This document shows positions 1 through 10,355 of a stretch of DNA of 64,000 nucleotides, piece after piece. This DNA is from Methanosarcina sp. ERenArc_MAG2 (lineage in GTDB: Archaea; Halobacteriota; Methanosarcinia; Methanosarcinales; Methanosarcinaceae). Made by a program: the position numbers and the translations under genes. Position 1 is the stretch's first letter; each line of letters opens with the position of its first letter. A model generated the notes under the pieces. It searched no databases. It worked only from the letters and a program-made list of their open reading frames with translations, and was not told the origin of the DNA. The DNA lies in assembly GCA_023955635.1 (NCBI GenBank), contig JAMXHR010000017.1, positions 434,001-498,000 on the forward strand. The letters run 5' to 3'.

Positions 1-939
1 ACTTACCAGGTTACAGAAGACATTGCCATCGAATTTATTCGAGTCCAGCACAGCATCATCGACTGCGTTATCGCAGCTGTTCACACTCCGATTGGAGCGG
101 TCCTTTATGCCTGCGATTTTAAGTTGGATCGGACTCCCACAATGGGGGAAGCGCCTGACTTCGAACGTCTCAAAGCCCTCGGAAAGGAAGGGGTTATTGC
201 AATGATTACAGAGAGCACGAATGCCGGACGCTCGGGAAAGACTCCTTCGGAACAGATTGCAAAAGATATGGTGAGGGACGTACTGCTCGGAACTGAAGAG
301 TCTGATGTAGGGATGATTATCACAACCTTTGCTTCTCACATTGCGAGGCTTAAAGCAATTATCGAAGCTGCTGAAGAAATGGGCAGAATTCCGGTGCTGA
401 TGGGTCGTTCCATGGAACGCTACGTAAGGGCCGCCAAGGATGTAGGTTACCTTGATCTACCTTCCAATGTCGAGATTTACGGTGTCAGGAAAGATATTGA
501 CCGTGCTTTCAAACGCATCATGCAGGAAGGCAAGAACAAGTACCTTCCAATCGTTACCGGGCACCAGGGAGAACCAGGTTCCATCCTTGTGCGCGTTGCG
601 AATGGGGAAACTCCCTACACAGTTGAGCCCGGGGACAGGGTCATTTTCTCTGCAAACGTAATTCCAAGCCCCCTTACACAGGCCAACCGCTATGCCCTTG
701 AGACCAAACTCAGAATGCGGGGTGCCAGGATCTATGACAATGTGCACGTATCAGGGCACGCATATAGGGAAGACCACTGGGAACTTCTACGCATGGTGAA
801 TCCCGAACATGTAATTCCTGCCCACGGGGATCTGGAAATGCACGGGCACTACATCGAGATGGCGGAAGATGCCGGGTATGTACTCGGAGATACCGTGCAC
901 CTTCTCAGAAACGGTGAAGTGTTATATATAGAGGAATAA
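1..939 (+). CDS. rnj: RNase J family exoribonuclease, 3' part
   Basis: C-terminal 312 residues of an archaeal RNase J-type nuclease (metallo-beta-lactamase plus beta-CASP fold), a cytosolic 5'-3' RNA decay and maturation enzyme. The frame is open from base 1, so the start and the first HxHxDH zinc motif lie outside the window. Seen here, in order: an HSIID stretch (visible residues 17-21; family members usually have Pro at the fourth position), CDFKLD (38-43) with a metal-ligand Asp, a TES motif typical of beta-CASP, TGHQGEPGS, HVSGHAYREDH and the terminal PAHGD. It stops 35 bases before the prenyl synthase and was probably co-transcribed with it. The family call is secure. Confidence 0.93.
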   Translation, partial: TYQVTEDIAIEFIRVQHSIIDCVIAAVHTPIGAVLYACDFKLDRTPTMGEAPDFERLKALGKEGVIAMITESTNAGRSGKTPSEQIAKDMVRDVLLGTEESDVGMIITTFASHIARLKAIIEAAEEMGRIPVLMGRSMERYVRAAKDVGYLDLPSNVEIYGVRKDIDRAFKRIMQEGKNKYLPIVTGHQGEPGSILVRVANGETPYTVEPGDRVIFSANVIPSPLTQANRYALETKLRMRGARIYDNVHVSGHAYREDHWELLRMVNPEHVIPAHGDLEMHGHYIEMAEDAGYVLGDTVHLLRNGEVLYIEE

Positions 940-974
940 TTTATAGAAAACATATTCCGTATCTCGTGATTTTT

Positions 975-1937
975 ATGATGCTGATTGATGAGATCAAAAA
1001 AGAAGTGTCCATGTTGATGCCGCAATTGATGAGCTACTTCCTATAATCAGTCCTGTGGAGCTGTACAAAGCGTCTCGCTACCTTGTAGATGCCGGAGGAA
1101 AACGCCTCCGTCCGGCAGTCCTAATTCTGGCGGCTGAAGCTGTCGGCTCAGATCTCAAATCCGTTTTGCCTGCAGCAGTGGCCGTGGAACTTGTACATAA
1201 TTTCACTTTGATCCATGATGATATCATGGACAAAGATGATATCCGCAGGGGAAGGCCTGCAGTGCATATGATATGGGGTGAAGCCGGAGCGATTCTTGCA
1301 GGTGACACTCTTTATTCCAAAGCTTTCGAGATCCTTTCAAAAGTCGAAAACGAGCCTGTAAGGATTTTAAAATGTATGGATGTCCTCTCAAAAACCTGTA
1401 CCGAGATCTGTGAAGGCCAGTGGCTCGATATGGATTTTGAAACAAGGGATAAGGTTACCGAATCCGAATACATCGAAATGGTGGAAAAAAGACCTCAGTC
1501 CTTTACGCAGCCGCAGCCAGGATCGGAGCCCTTCTTGGAGGAGCTTCTGACGAGACCGCATACGCTCTCTTCGAGTATGGGCGCCTTATCGGGATTGGCT
1601 TTCAGATGTATGATGACGTTCTGGACATGGTCACTCCACAGGAAGTGCTCGGAAAAGTAAGAGGTAGCGACCTTATGGAGGGAAGCATACCCTGATTGTA
1701 ATTGACGCTTTCGGAAAAGGCGTGAAACCGACTATTTTCGGTAAAGGAGAAGCTACTCAGAAGGAAACCGACGAAGCCGTCCGGATTCTGACAGAATGCG
1801 GATCAATTGATTATGTAAAGAACCTTGCAATTTCATATATCAATGAAGGCAAAGCAAAGCTGGACGTCCTGCCTGACAGTCCGGAAAAGGAACTTCTCCT
1901 TCAGATTGCCGATTATATGATTTCAAGGGAATACTGA
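975..1937 (+). CDS. idsA: Geranylgeranyl/polyprenyl diphosphate synthase, three frameshifts
   Basis: Trans-prenyltransferase that builds the C20 (or C15/C20) isoprenoid precursor of archaeal ether lipids. Seen: GGKRLRP, the first aspartate-rich motif in LIHDDIMDKD, and the second in QMYDDVLDM. The product appears in three frames. Shifts fall in an A run at 996-1001, an A run at 1485-1490 and an AA pair near 1683. Each behaves as loss of one base, and three losses restore the frame. Joined, the protein is about 320 residues, normal for the family. ATG is at 975 or 978. It follows RNase J, a common archaeal arrangement. Because cells need this enzyme, sequencing deletions are likelier than a dead gene. 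Confidence 0.9.
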
Positions 1938-2171
1938 AATCGGTTTTATAGTTTAAATTATAATTGCAGTTGCTGGAATTGCGCAAGCCTATGAATTCTT
2001 CGGCATACAGAAAAATCTGTAATTTTCCTTTTAGTTGCCATACTCACAACAGTGCGCAGTTCTTTCATCGCGCTCAAGACGGCCTCTTTTAGAGCTAAAA
2101 TTATTTTCGGATTTTATTCTGGGCTAGCCGAATTTGGATACTGGTTTATCCGCCAGGCTCCACATAATAAC
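1938..2171. other. Intergenic between convergent idsA and ppdK
   Basis: No supportable gene. The plus-strand open frame starting near 2052 is antisense to ppdK and has no family features. Confidence 0.5.
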
Positions 2172-2205
2172 TTTCAAAAAAGAGCCGGCAGGATATTGTC
2201 CTGCC
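2172..2205 (-). terminator. Hairpin terminator after ppdK
   Basis: A 7-bp perfect stem (GGCAGGA with TCCTGCC, 5-base loop) at 2187-2205 is followed on the minus strand by a short GC stretch and a T run at about 2175-2180. It sits 20 bases past the ppdK stop. Confidence 0.6.
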
Positions 2206-2225
2206 AAAATTTTAAATTTAAGGAT

Positions 2226-4875
2226 TTATTTTGCTTTTCTGGATTCAATTGTGCTCTGTGCGGCTACGAGCCTTGCTATCGGAACTCTGTAAGGAGAGCA
2301 GCTCACATAGTTGAGACCTATTTCATGGGCGAAGTGGATGGATTTCGGCTCTCCGCCGTGTTCTCCGCAGATTCCCATCTTGAGGTCGGGTTTGACGGAG
2401 CGGCCTTTTTCAATTCCGATCTTCATCAGCTCGCCAACGCCTTCCTGGTCAAGGACTGCAAAGGGGTCGTGTTCAAGGATGCCTGCCTTCTGGTATATAG
2501 GCACGAATTTGGACACGTCATCACGGCTGAATCCGAAGGTCGTCTGGGTCAGGTCGTTTGTCCCGAAGGAAAAAAGTCAGCTTCCTTTGCGATCTTGTCT
2601 GCAATGATTGCAGCTCTCGGAAGTTCGATCATTGTTCCGACGTGGTAATCGATCTTTATGGCTTTCTCGGCCATGACCGTATCTGCCATCTTGCAGACCT
2701 CTTCTCTGGTAAGGGAAAGTTCTTTTACAAGGCCCACGAGCGGAATCATGATTTCAGGAACAATTTGCATTCCCTCAGCCGAAAGTTCACAGGCTGCCTC
2801 CATGATTGCACGTACCTGCATGTTATAAATTTCAGGGTAGGTGATCCCAAGCCTGCATCCTCTGTGCCCGAGCATAGGATTCAGTTCTTTAAGGGAAACT
2901 ACACGCTGGATAATCTTCTTGACTTCGTCAATCTTCCCGCAATCTCCTGAGGCTTCAAGTTCCCTGAGCTTTGCGTCCAGTTCTTCTTTGTCCGGAAGGA
3001 ACTCGTGGAGAGGTGGATCAAGTAGTCTGATAGTTACTGGCAGACCTTCCATGCTGCGGAAGATACCAAGGAAATCTTCTTTCTGCATAGGGAGCAATTT
3101 CTTGAGGGCTTTTTTCCTGGACTTTTCATCTTCGGCCATGATCATTTCCCTTACTGCGGGAATCCTGTCTTCTCCGAAGAACATATGTTCAGTTCTGCAA
3201 AGTCCGATCCCTTCTGCACCAAGGTCTCGGGCCAGGGCTGCATCTGCCGGGTTATCAGCATTTGTTCTTACTCCGAGAGTTCTGATTTCATCAGCCCACA
3301 CGAGAAGACGTTTCAGATCGTTATTTATTTCGGCATCAATCAGCTCTACTCTCCCAATTATGACACTGCCTGCGCTTCCGTCAATGGTAATATATTCGTG
3401 TTCTTTGATAGTATGGCCGTTTACCATGAAAAGGCCGCTCTTCATGTCGATTGAGATTTCTCCGCAGCCCACTACGCAGGGTTTGCCCATGCCTCTTCCA
3501 ACGACTGCTGCGTGAGAAGTCATCCCTCCGCGCACGGTAAGGACACCCTGAGCAGCTGCCATTCCTCCTATGTCTTCAGGAGATGTTTCGGTCCGGACGA
3601 GAATAGTTTTTTCTCCTCTTTCGGCCATTTCCTCGGCTGCTTCGGCAGTAAATACGACTTTTCCTACAGCGGCTCCGGGAGATGCAGGAAGTCCCTTTGC
3701 GATTACCTCAAGTTTTGCTTTGGGGTCAATCCTCGGGTGCAGGAGAAGGTCGATGTGTTCGGCTTTAACTCTGGTGACTGCTGTTTCCTTATCTATCAAC
3801 CCTTCCGCTACCATGTCAGTTGCGACCTTCACAGCTGCGGCAGCTGTGCGTTTCCCTGTCCTGGTCTGCAGCATGTAGAGCCTTCCTTCCTGGATAGTAA
3901 ACTCTATATCCTGCATGTCCTTGAAGTGAGCTTCAAGTTTCTGACAGATATAAACAAGCTGTTTATAGGCTTCAGGAATTTTGCTCCCAAGAGTATCAAT
4001 AAAGTCCGGAGTCCGGATGCCGGCAACCACATCTTCGCCCTGGGCGTTGATAAGGTATTCTCCAAAGAATTTCTTCTCTCCTGTGGATGGGTTTCTTGTG
4101 AAAGCAACCCCTGTTCCGGAGGTGTTTCCTCTGTTCCCGTAGACCATCGTCTGTACGTTAACGGCTGTGCCCCAGCTGTCATCAATTTCATTAAGCTTTC
4201 TGTATGTGATGGCTCTAGGATTATTCCAAGAATCAAAAACAGCATCAATTGCCATCTGAAGCTGAACCTTCGGATCCTGAGGGAACTCAAACCCTTTTTC
4301 AAGTTTGATTACTTCCTTGAACCTTTCAGCCAGCTCTTTTAATGATTTTTCATCGAGGTCAGTATCGGATTTGACTCCCAGTTCCTTCTTCTCATCCTCA
4401 ATTAAGGAATCGAAGTTTCTAAAGTCAATTCCCAGCACCACGTTCCCAAACATGGCAATAAATCGTCGGTAGCAATCGTAAGCGAATCTTTCATCATTGA
4501 CCTTATTTGCGAGCCCCAATACGGATTTGTCCGTGAGCCCGAGGTTAAGTACAGTATCCATCATTCCCGGCATGGACACCCTAGCCCCGGACCTTACAGA
4601 AACAAGCAGAGGATCATCTGGATCCCCCAGTTTTTTGTTGTTTAAGGCCTCGAGCTTATCGATTGCTTCATCTACCTGTTTGAGTACTTCTTCAGAATAT
4701 TTTTTACCCTTTAAGTAAAGTACGCAAACTTCGGTTGTTATTGTAAAGCCAGGTGGTACGGGGACTCCGAGATTTGCCATCTCGGCAAGGTTTGCACCCT
4801 TACCTCCAAGCAGGTCTTTCATACTACTTTTGCCATCAGTTGCATCCTTTCCAAAAAATATACGAACTTGGACAA
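2226..4875 (-). CDS. ppdK: Pyruvate, phosphate dikinase, two frameshifts
   Basis: Interconverts pyruvate, ATP and phosphate with PEP, AMP and pyrophosphate; in methanogens it supplies PEP for gluconeogenesis. Seen: N-terminal ATP-grasp part (LLGGKGANLAEM, GVPVPPGFTIT), the swivelling phosphohistidine domain with GGMTSHAAVVG, and the TIM-barrel PEP/pyruvate domain (GHRGCRLG, GICGEHGGEP). The large central frame is 757 residues. The first 18 or so residues lie one frame away across an A/T run at 4853-4858, and the last 96 follow a shift at the A/T run 2570-2575. Joined from a TTG at 4875, the protein is 883 residues, the expected length. The TTG has a strong GGGAGGAG site just upstream. The upstream region carries tandem operator-like repeats. 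Confidence 0.95.
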
Positions 4876-4901
4876 TGAGTCTCCTCCCTGGAACGAGATC
4901 A

Positions 4902-4987
4902 TTAATCGGAGTTAGTGATCAAATATGACCAGATATATGGTCTGTTAATCGGAGTTAGTGACTGAATATGACCATATATATGGTCTG
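4902..4987. promoter_or_regulatory. Tandem 43-bp repeats with palindrome, upstream of ppdK
   Basis: Two adjacent 43-base copies (4902-4944 and 4945-4987) differ at only a few positions. Each ends in a 16-base palindrome, GACCATATATATGGTC in the second copy (perfect) and with one mismatch in the first. They lie 27 bases upstream of the ppdK start and between divergent ppdK and gar1. This is the layout of a double operator for a dimeric regulator; which regulator is unknown. Confidence 0.65.
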
Positions 4988-5102
4988 ATTGTTGCCAACA
5001 ATGTCCATTTAATATATAAGCTTGTGGTTGCCCTCTCCTGTATCTTATACTTTACTATCTTAATTTAGCTAAGACTACCGTATAATATAGGTCTTGCGAT
5101 AT

Positions 5103-5117
5103 CTTTATATATAATAA
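5103..5117 (+). promoter_or_regulatory. TATA-like box upstream of gar1
   Basis: CTTTATATATAATAA matches an archaeal TATA element and would place the transcript start near 5135-5140, giving a leader of about 100 bases before the GTG start of gar1. Confidence 0.4.
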
Positions 5118-5236
5118 ACATAGACTACATATGCTTTTCAGTCTACAATATATATTCTTATTTAAGGCTGACAGAATAACATGCTCAAAGCCAGGATATT
5201 TTCGCCCTGAGCTGGAGAAATAGCTATTAATTATTT

Positions 5237-5506
5237 GTGGCTGATATGAAACGACTCGGTACAGTGCTGCACAGATCAGGTGTTAAAAACCTGATAATTA
5301 TAGGGGATGAGGTAAAACCCGATGACGTCTCAGGTAGTCTTCCTAAATTGAATTCGGTTGTTGTAGATAAGGCTCTGAACCGGATTGGCACAATTGTCAG
5401 CGTTTTCGGACCTGTAAACCATCCCTATTTTTTAGTGAGGGGCTTTAAGCAAACTCCTGATTCGGAATTTCGGGCTCTCGTCAATGAAAGAGTCTATATT
5501 CGGTGA
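5237..5506 (+). CDS. gar1: Gar1-like H/ACA ribonucleoprotein subunit
   Basis: An 89-residue protein of the Gar1/Naf1 beta-barrel type: a core of LNSVVVDKALNRIGTIVSV followed by FGPVNHPYFLVRG. Gar1 binds Cbf5 in H/ACA guide RNPs that make pseudouridine in rRNA. The length suits archaeal Gar1, which lacks the glycine-arginine tails. The start is GTG at 5237; an internal ATG at 5246 is an alternative. It lies 190 bases ahead of the TFIIB gene, a neighbour pair conserved in many Euryarchaeota, which supports the call. Confidence 0.88.
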   Translation: MADMKRLGTVLHRSGVKNLIIIGDEVKPDDVSGSLPKLNSVVVDKALNRIGTIVSVFGPVNHPYFLVRGFKQTPDSEFRALVNERVYIR

Positions 5507-5610
5507 GATTTCTGACATTGGATGCGCGTTTGAATTATTTATTCTGGTTTAACTTTAACTGGTTTATATGTTTTTTGCTAGTTATAGCTATGAGCTTTCT
5601 TATCTCTCCT

Positions 5611-5620
5611 TTTATATATA
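5611..5620 (+). promoter_or_regulatory. TATA-like box upstream of tfb
   Basis: TTTATATATA, about 90 bases before the TFIIB start, at a position allowing a leader of roughly 55-60 bases. Confidence 0.4.
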
Positions 5621-5699
5621 TTCTGTTATTTCAATTGTGCAGCTAAGGTTACAGAGAATCATAAACATATGGTCATTTTAATTTGTAAGGTGATATGAT

Positions 5700-6713
5700 A
5701 TGGTAGAAGTCGAAAGAGTTCGCTATTCGGACACTCTTGAAAGGGAAAAAATACGTGCCATGATCAAAGCTCGCAAAGAGAAGCAAAAGGAGCAAAGTTT
5801 TGAGAACGAAAAGGCCGTGTGTCCAGAATGCGGCAGCAGGAACCTCGTTCACGACTATGAGCGAGCCGAGCTCGTGTGTGGGGACTGCGGACTTGTCATT
5901 GATGCCGACTTTGTGGATGAAGGGCCGGAATGGCGAGCTTTCGATCACGATCAGCGTATGAAGCGTTCCCGTGTGGGTGCGCCTATGACATACACAATCC
6001 ACGACAAAGGGCTTTCCACAATGATTGACTGGAGGAACCGTGATTCCTACGGAAAATCGATCTCCTCCAAAAACCGTGCTCAACTCTATCGTTTAAGAAA
6101 ATGGCAGCGTAGAATTCGTGTAAGTAATGCAACTGAAAGAAACCTCGCGTTTGCACTATCCGAACTTGACAGGATGGCTTCTGCTCTGGGTCTCCCGAGA
6201 ACAGTTCGGGAAACAGCAGCTGTTGTCTATAGGAAAGCTGTGGACAAGAACCTTATACGTGGAAGAAGCATTGAAGGTGTCGCCGCAGCCGCTCTTTATG
6301 CTGCGTGCCGCCAGTGTAGTGTCCCAAGGACTCTTGATGAAATCGAAGAGGTGTCCAGGGTCAGCCGGAAAGAAATCGGAAGAACCTACCGCTTTATTTC
6401 CAGAGAACTTGCATTAAAGCTCATGCCCACTTCCCCTATCGACTACGTCCCAAGATTCTGTTCTGGGCTCAATCTGAAAGGAGAAGTCCAGTCCAAAAGC
6501 GTTGAGATCCTGAGGCAGGCTTCCGAAAAGGAACTTACAAGCGGAAGGGGTCCCACAGGAGTTGCTGCGGCTGCAATCTATATTGCGTCCATTCTCTGTG
6601 GTGAACGAAGAACTCAGCGGGAAGTAGCGGATGTTGCCGGAGTTACGGAAGTTACGATCAGGAACAGGTATAAGGAGCTTGCAGAAGAATTGGATATCGA
6701 GATTATCCTCTAA
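5700..6713 (+). CDS. tfb: Transcription initiation factor TFIIB
   Basis: 337-residue general transcription factor that bridges TBP-bound promoter and RNA polymerase. The N-terminal zinc ribbon is visible as [10 protein letters not shown] with the second pair CGDCGLV (about residues 41-64). The B-finger/linker follows ([32 protein letters not shown]), then two cyclin-fold repeats each carrying the [16 protein letters not shown] type signature. A helix-turn-helix near the end ([20 protein letters not shown]) would contact the BRE. The ATG at 5700 has AAGGTGAT just upstream. The frame is intact. Confidence 0.97.
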
Positions 6714-6871
6714 TTCTTCCTCATTTTTCTTTCTCCAATTGGGGTTCAGCTCTGTTCATATATTTGCAGAGAAAATACCCCATTTTTTGCATTTTCTATA
6801 TTTATCCGGCTCTTTACAACTGCGTGCAGGAGTTATTTTTAAAAAGAAGCCTTTAAAATTTTTGATCTATA

Positions 6872-7528
6872 ATGCTGGCAATTGAAATTTTGAAAGCTCT
6901 TCTTTTAGGATTTTCTGTAGGACTTACAGGCGCACTTATTCCGGGCCCTATGCTCTTTGCAACTATAGAGATTTCTCTGAAAAAAGGTTGGCTTGCAGGT
7001 CCGCAAGTCGTATTCGGACATATGGTCATCGAGCTTGTGCTCTATATACTCATTCTCTTTGGAGCAGCTTCACTTGTCGGCAACGGCGTGATTTCTGCAA
7101 TTTTCCTTATAGGAGGGCTTTCACTTGTAGTCTTCGGCGTTCTTACCTTAAAGGATGCAAGGACCGCCGCTTCTTCAACAAGGATTTCTCAGGATTCATC
7201 AGGTTTGAAGCTAACCTCCAGTCCTGCCCTGATAGGCCTGATTACTTCGGTTTCAAACCCCTATTTCTGGATCTGGTGGCTGACTGCAGGCGGTGCTCTT
7301 GTCCTCAGGGAATATGAAATGGGAATGATTATTTCAGTGGCTTACATCCTCGGACACTGGATCGCAGACTTCAGCTGGTTTACTGCAATATCCGGGTCTT
7401 TCAGCTGTGGAAAAGCCCTATTCTCTCAAAAGATGCACAGTTATATTCTCTATATATGCGGGACATTTCTGATCTTTTTCGGGATGTATTTTATGCTTAA
7501 TTACAACCATTCGATTCAGCTACCCTGA
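6872..7528 (+). CDS. LysE/RhtB family exporter
   Basis: 218-residue integral membrane protein of the LysE/RhtB superfamily, which exports amino acids or related small molecules. It has the family's N-terminal GLTGALIPGPMLFATIE segment, about six hydrophobic segments and the central SNPYFWIWWLTAG motif. The substrate cannot be read from sequence. The ATG at 6872 starts right after an AT-rich stretch with no clear ribosome site. It stands alone between tfb and trm5. Confidence 0.85.
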   Translation: MLAIEILKALLLGFSVGLTGALIPGPMLFATIEISLKKGWLAGPQVVFGHMVIELVLYILILFGAASLVGNGVISAIFLIGGLSLVVFGVLTLKDARTAASSTRISQDSSGLKLTSSPALIGLITSVSNPYFWIWWLTAGGALVLREYEMGMIISVAYILGHWIADFSWFTAISGSFSCGKALFSQKMHSYILYICGTFLIFFGMYFMLNYNHSIQLP

Positions 7529-8385
7529 AAGTTCAGCTGTCCTGAAAACCCAATAATCTTCGGGCTAATCTCATTTCTCCGAAATTCTTTTTTGCTTTCC
7601 TCTAGGTGAAGCTTTTTATTTTATGAACCTTCAAAAAGTTTAAAAATAAGGCAAAAAAGGAGGTAAATCTCTATCATCCAATCAACTTATCAGCAAATCT
7701 ATAGTTTATAATTCTTTTTTAATCGATTGTTTTTTACAGACACTTCTTGCTTGTGAAGCCATCAAAACAGGTAGACTCCTCCGCTGAAAGTCGACAGGAA
7801 CAAAATCACAAGAATCTCATATTTTTGACAGTTTTCCAGCTCCACCTGTTAGCTATGAATAAGGAACTAAGAGACAGAATTATAAGGTCAGAAAGGATCG
7901 TGAAGATACAAAACTGCAGGAGCTGCTCTATCAGTTATGAGCCTTAATCCGGAGTATGACAGATACGATAAAGATGAAGCTCCCAGGGTATATCCTAAAG
8001 TGTTTATCTTCCCATATCGCGGAATTCCTGCTTTTTTTGAACCGCTTAACTTCAATGCAGTAAATCCGATCCTGTAAGTTAATAGAGTTGAAACCTGCAA
8101 TCCAGGCGAGATTTCCCTGATCTGATTAATGGCACATTTCCATTCCCATTACCAATTTTAGCACCCCTCAAAATCAAGTTCTTTTTGGTCTTATTCTAAA
8201 ATAGTGCCCTGGATTAAAGATTCCCTGGAGGCAAAGTTTCTGAGACGTTTTCTGCTACTGAAAAACCTGCCTCGATTTTCCAAATACTTAATAACCATAT
8301 AAGTAACCGAATAAATAGCCGGATAAATTTTGAGACAGCTTATTAATAGAAGGATAACCTTAGGGTTCCCAAAGGTCGATTTTCT
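7529..8385. other. 857-base gap between the exporter and trm5
   Basis: No convincing gene. A 66-codon plus frame (7747-7947) and an overlapping minus frame (7888-8100) lack family features and a good ribosome site. The stretch before trm5 (8270-8350) is AT-rich and probably holds its promoter. Confidence 0.5.
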
Positions 8386-9395
8386 ATGAAACGGCAGTGC
8401 ATAAAAGTTCCTAAAGAGAAAGGAGAACCTGTAAGAAGAATCCTCCTTGAGCTTGAAATCCTTGATAATTCCGTAAAAATAGGCGCAGATGGGAAATTTC
8501 TTTATCTGCCCCTAACCAGAGAGCCTGCCCCCGACGAGCTGAAGGTTTTTCCTGACAAAATTGAACTTACCGAGTCCGATTTTGAGCTCCATGAGAAAAA
8601 CCTGTTCCTGAAGATCTACTTGGTTTCAGTCCGACATATGAAATAATAGGGGATATTGCCCTTCTGGAGGATTCGGACCTGGATTCTCAAAAGGCTTCGA
8701 AAATTGCCAATGTCCTTCTCCGAACTCAGCCAAATATAAAAACCGTACTCAAACCTCTTACTCCTGTAATAGGGGAATTCAGGGTCAGGGAATTTGAAGT
8801 CGTTGCAGGCGAGCCCAGGACCGAAACAGTTCACAGGGAATACGGCTGCCGCTATAAAGTTGACCTTGCAAGGGCTTATTTCACTCCACGCCTTTCTACC
8901 GAACGCTCGCGTATCCTCTCCTGGGTTATGGAAGGGGATACCGTCATTGATATGTTTGCAGGTGTGGGCCCTTACAGTATTCTGATCGCAAAGAGTAATA
9001 AGCCTTCAAAGGTTGTAGCAATTGACAAAAATCCTGATGCTGTACGTTATCTGAGAGAAAATATAATTCTCAATTCGGCGAAAAATATAGAAGCAATCGA
9101 AGGCGATGCCAGGGAAGAAGCAAAAAAGTTTGCAGTTACTGCCGACCATGTGATTATGAATCTCCCTCACAATGCCCACGAGTTTCTTGACCCGGCTGTT
9201 CTTCTTACAAAGCCTGGTGGAATTATCCATTATTACGGAATGGCCCATGAAGACGATCTCTTCGAAAGTTTTATTAAACTTATACGGGCAGCTGCGGAAA
9301 GAGCAGGAAGACAGGTAGAGGTTCTGGAGAAAAGAGTAGTACGTTCTTATGCTCCTCACCAGTATAATGTATGCATCGAGGCCAGAATTCTTTAA
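8386..9395 (+). CDS. trm5: tRNA (guanine-N1)-methyltransferase Trm5, one frameshift
   Basis: Makes m1G37 in tRNA using S-adenosylmethionine, which prevents frameshifting in translation. The N-terminal 80 residues are in one frame; the remainder follows a shift at about 8610-8616, where one G appears lost (LFLKDLLGFSPTYEIIGD is restored). Seen downstream: the TRM10/Trm5 core FEVVAGEPRTETVHREYG, the SAM-binding motif DMFAGVGPYS, and the catalytic NLPHNAHEF motif. The joined length is 336 residues, normal for archaeal Trm5b. The ORF cannot be truly dead in a living cell, so the shift is probably a sequencing deletion. Confidence 0.92.
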
Positions 9396-9482
9396 TGCCT
9401 TGAAAAACAGAAAGATTCTTCACAAGCGAAATGATTAAATTCTTGATCGTTATTTTAAGTCTGCTTATTCTCTTATTCATGT

Positions 9483-9554
9483 GCCGTCGTGGCTTAGCGG
9501 TATAGCGGCTGATTCGTAATCAGCAGGTCGAGGGTTCAAGTCCCTCCGGCGGCT
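9483..9554 (+). tRNA. tRNA-Thr (anticodon CGT)
   Basis: A 72-base cloverleaf folds cleanly. The acceptor stem is GCCGTCG with CGGCGGC (one G-U pair). The anticodon stem is GCTGA/TCAGC around loop TTCGTAA with anticodon CGT (codon ACG). The T arm is GAGGG/CCCTC around TTCAAGT. The discriminator base is T, with no encoded CCA. A run of seven T bases follows as terminator. Its 3' end borders the genomic island. Confidence 0.95.
9487..9554 (+). repeat. Left copy of 68-base tRNA-Thr direct repeat (putative attL)
   Basis: Bases 5-72 of the tRNA gene recur at 20236-20303 with two substitutions. Integration into the 3' part of a tRNA gene produces this pattern. Confidence 0.75.
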
Positions 9555-9788
9555 TTTTTTATACTTTTTCGGTCGAAGCTTATTTTTTGGAACTGTGAAG
9601 AAATGGAATCTTAAAATAATCAAAAGATTATTCATGCGTCTTCGGTTAAGTGAGGAATTATGATAAATTGTATTCGTTCCTTTGACATATGCCCAAAATT
9701 TAGATCGACTTCGAACTGGAACAGGGTATCGATTTTAGGTAAAGAGGCTAAAATATGAGGCCAATTTCTAATGTAAAATCGATAACCT

Positions 9789-10015
9789 TCAGGCAAGAGA
9801 ATTCCTTAACCGATGACCAATGAAATTATATCTGGTTAATAACCAACCTACATCACACAGAAACCCAAAAACAACCTTTTTTTCATTCCCTAAAACCTGG
9901 GAGAATTGGGAGAAAAAAATATCAGTTGACTCTGATCCTTGGAAGAAACACTGGGGGCAACTTGGAGAATAATTATCATTTGACACTATCTCCTCTGGGA
10001 GATCAATAATAATAG
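9789..10015 (-). pseudogene. Unknown gene remnant cut by a miniature element
   Basis: A minus frame ends at 9789 and reads IDLPEEIVSNDNYSPSCPQC followed by an unremarkable sequence. Its apparent start lies inside the 100-base miniature element at 10016-10115. If that element is removed, the frame continues upstream to about 10165. I do not recognise the family. Confidence 0.3.
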
Positions 10016-10115
10016 TACTGCGAGTCCGAAGTATGCTCACAAAACTTGACTTTTGAATATATCCATCAATCACGAATTTCTTATTAAATAAGGAATTTAT
10101 TTTGGAATCGAAGCA
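10016..10115. mobile_element. 100-base miniature element, copy 1 (CTAG-type target)
   Basis: Closely matches the 100-base element at 19858-19957. Terminal inverted repeats run inward from TACTGCGA and, on the other strand, TGCTTCGA. Flanks are ATAG and CTAG, compatible with a decayed 4-base target duplication. Confidence 0.75.
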
Positions 10116-10125
10116 CTAGCTATCC

Positions 10126-10189
10126 GGTGTATCACAAGGCGAATGTTTCGCACTCGGGAGGATTTTTACTCGTCCCTTCCTGATACACC
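10126..10189. other. Multi-branched inverted repeat of unknown role
   Basis: A 9-bp outer stem (GGTGTATCA with TGATACACC) encloses a small hairpin (GCGAA-TGT-TTCGC) and a second arm closed by GGGA/TCCC. This would make a three-way junction in RNA or cruciform DNA. It lies 167 bases past the metallo-hydrolase stop. I matched it to no known riboswitch or ribozyme consensus. Confidence 0.35.
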
Positions 10190-10355
10190 TGTACCGGCTT
10201 CCTTTTTTCCTGATAAATAAGGAACTATAACGCTTATCTGCTCAGCTAGTAGCTGGATTAATACGCTCCAAATCAAAAATTCCACCATGAAGTTAGAGGC
10301 ATGTGAAGGTCTGAATCTAATAGAACAGTTTCACCAATCTTTGGGGCAACTATAT

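Noticed and set aside
975..1937. Programmed frameshifting in idsA and other genes
   Set aside because: Shifts occur in many unrelated genes at plain homopolymers without slippery-site context or stimulatory structures, and all in one direction; sequencing deletions are simpler.
2052..4342. Long plus-strand open frames antisense to ppdK
   Set aside because: They are shadows of the biased minus-strand coding frame, with no family motifs or ribosome sites.
7747..7947. 66-residue protein upstream of trm5
   Set aside because: No ribosome site, no recognisable domain and overlap with an opposing frame.
10126..10189. Hammerhead or fluoride-type riboswitch
   Set aside because: The branched structure lacks the conserved core bases of those classes.
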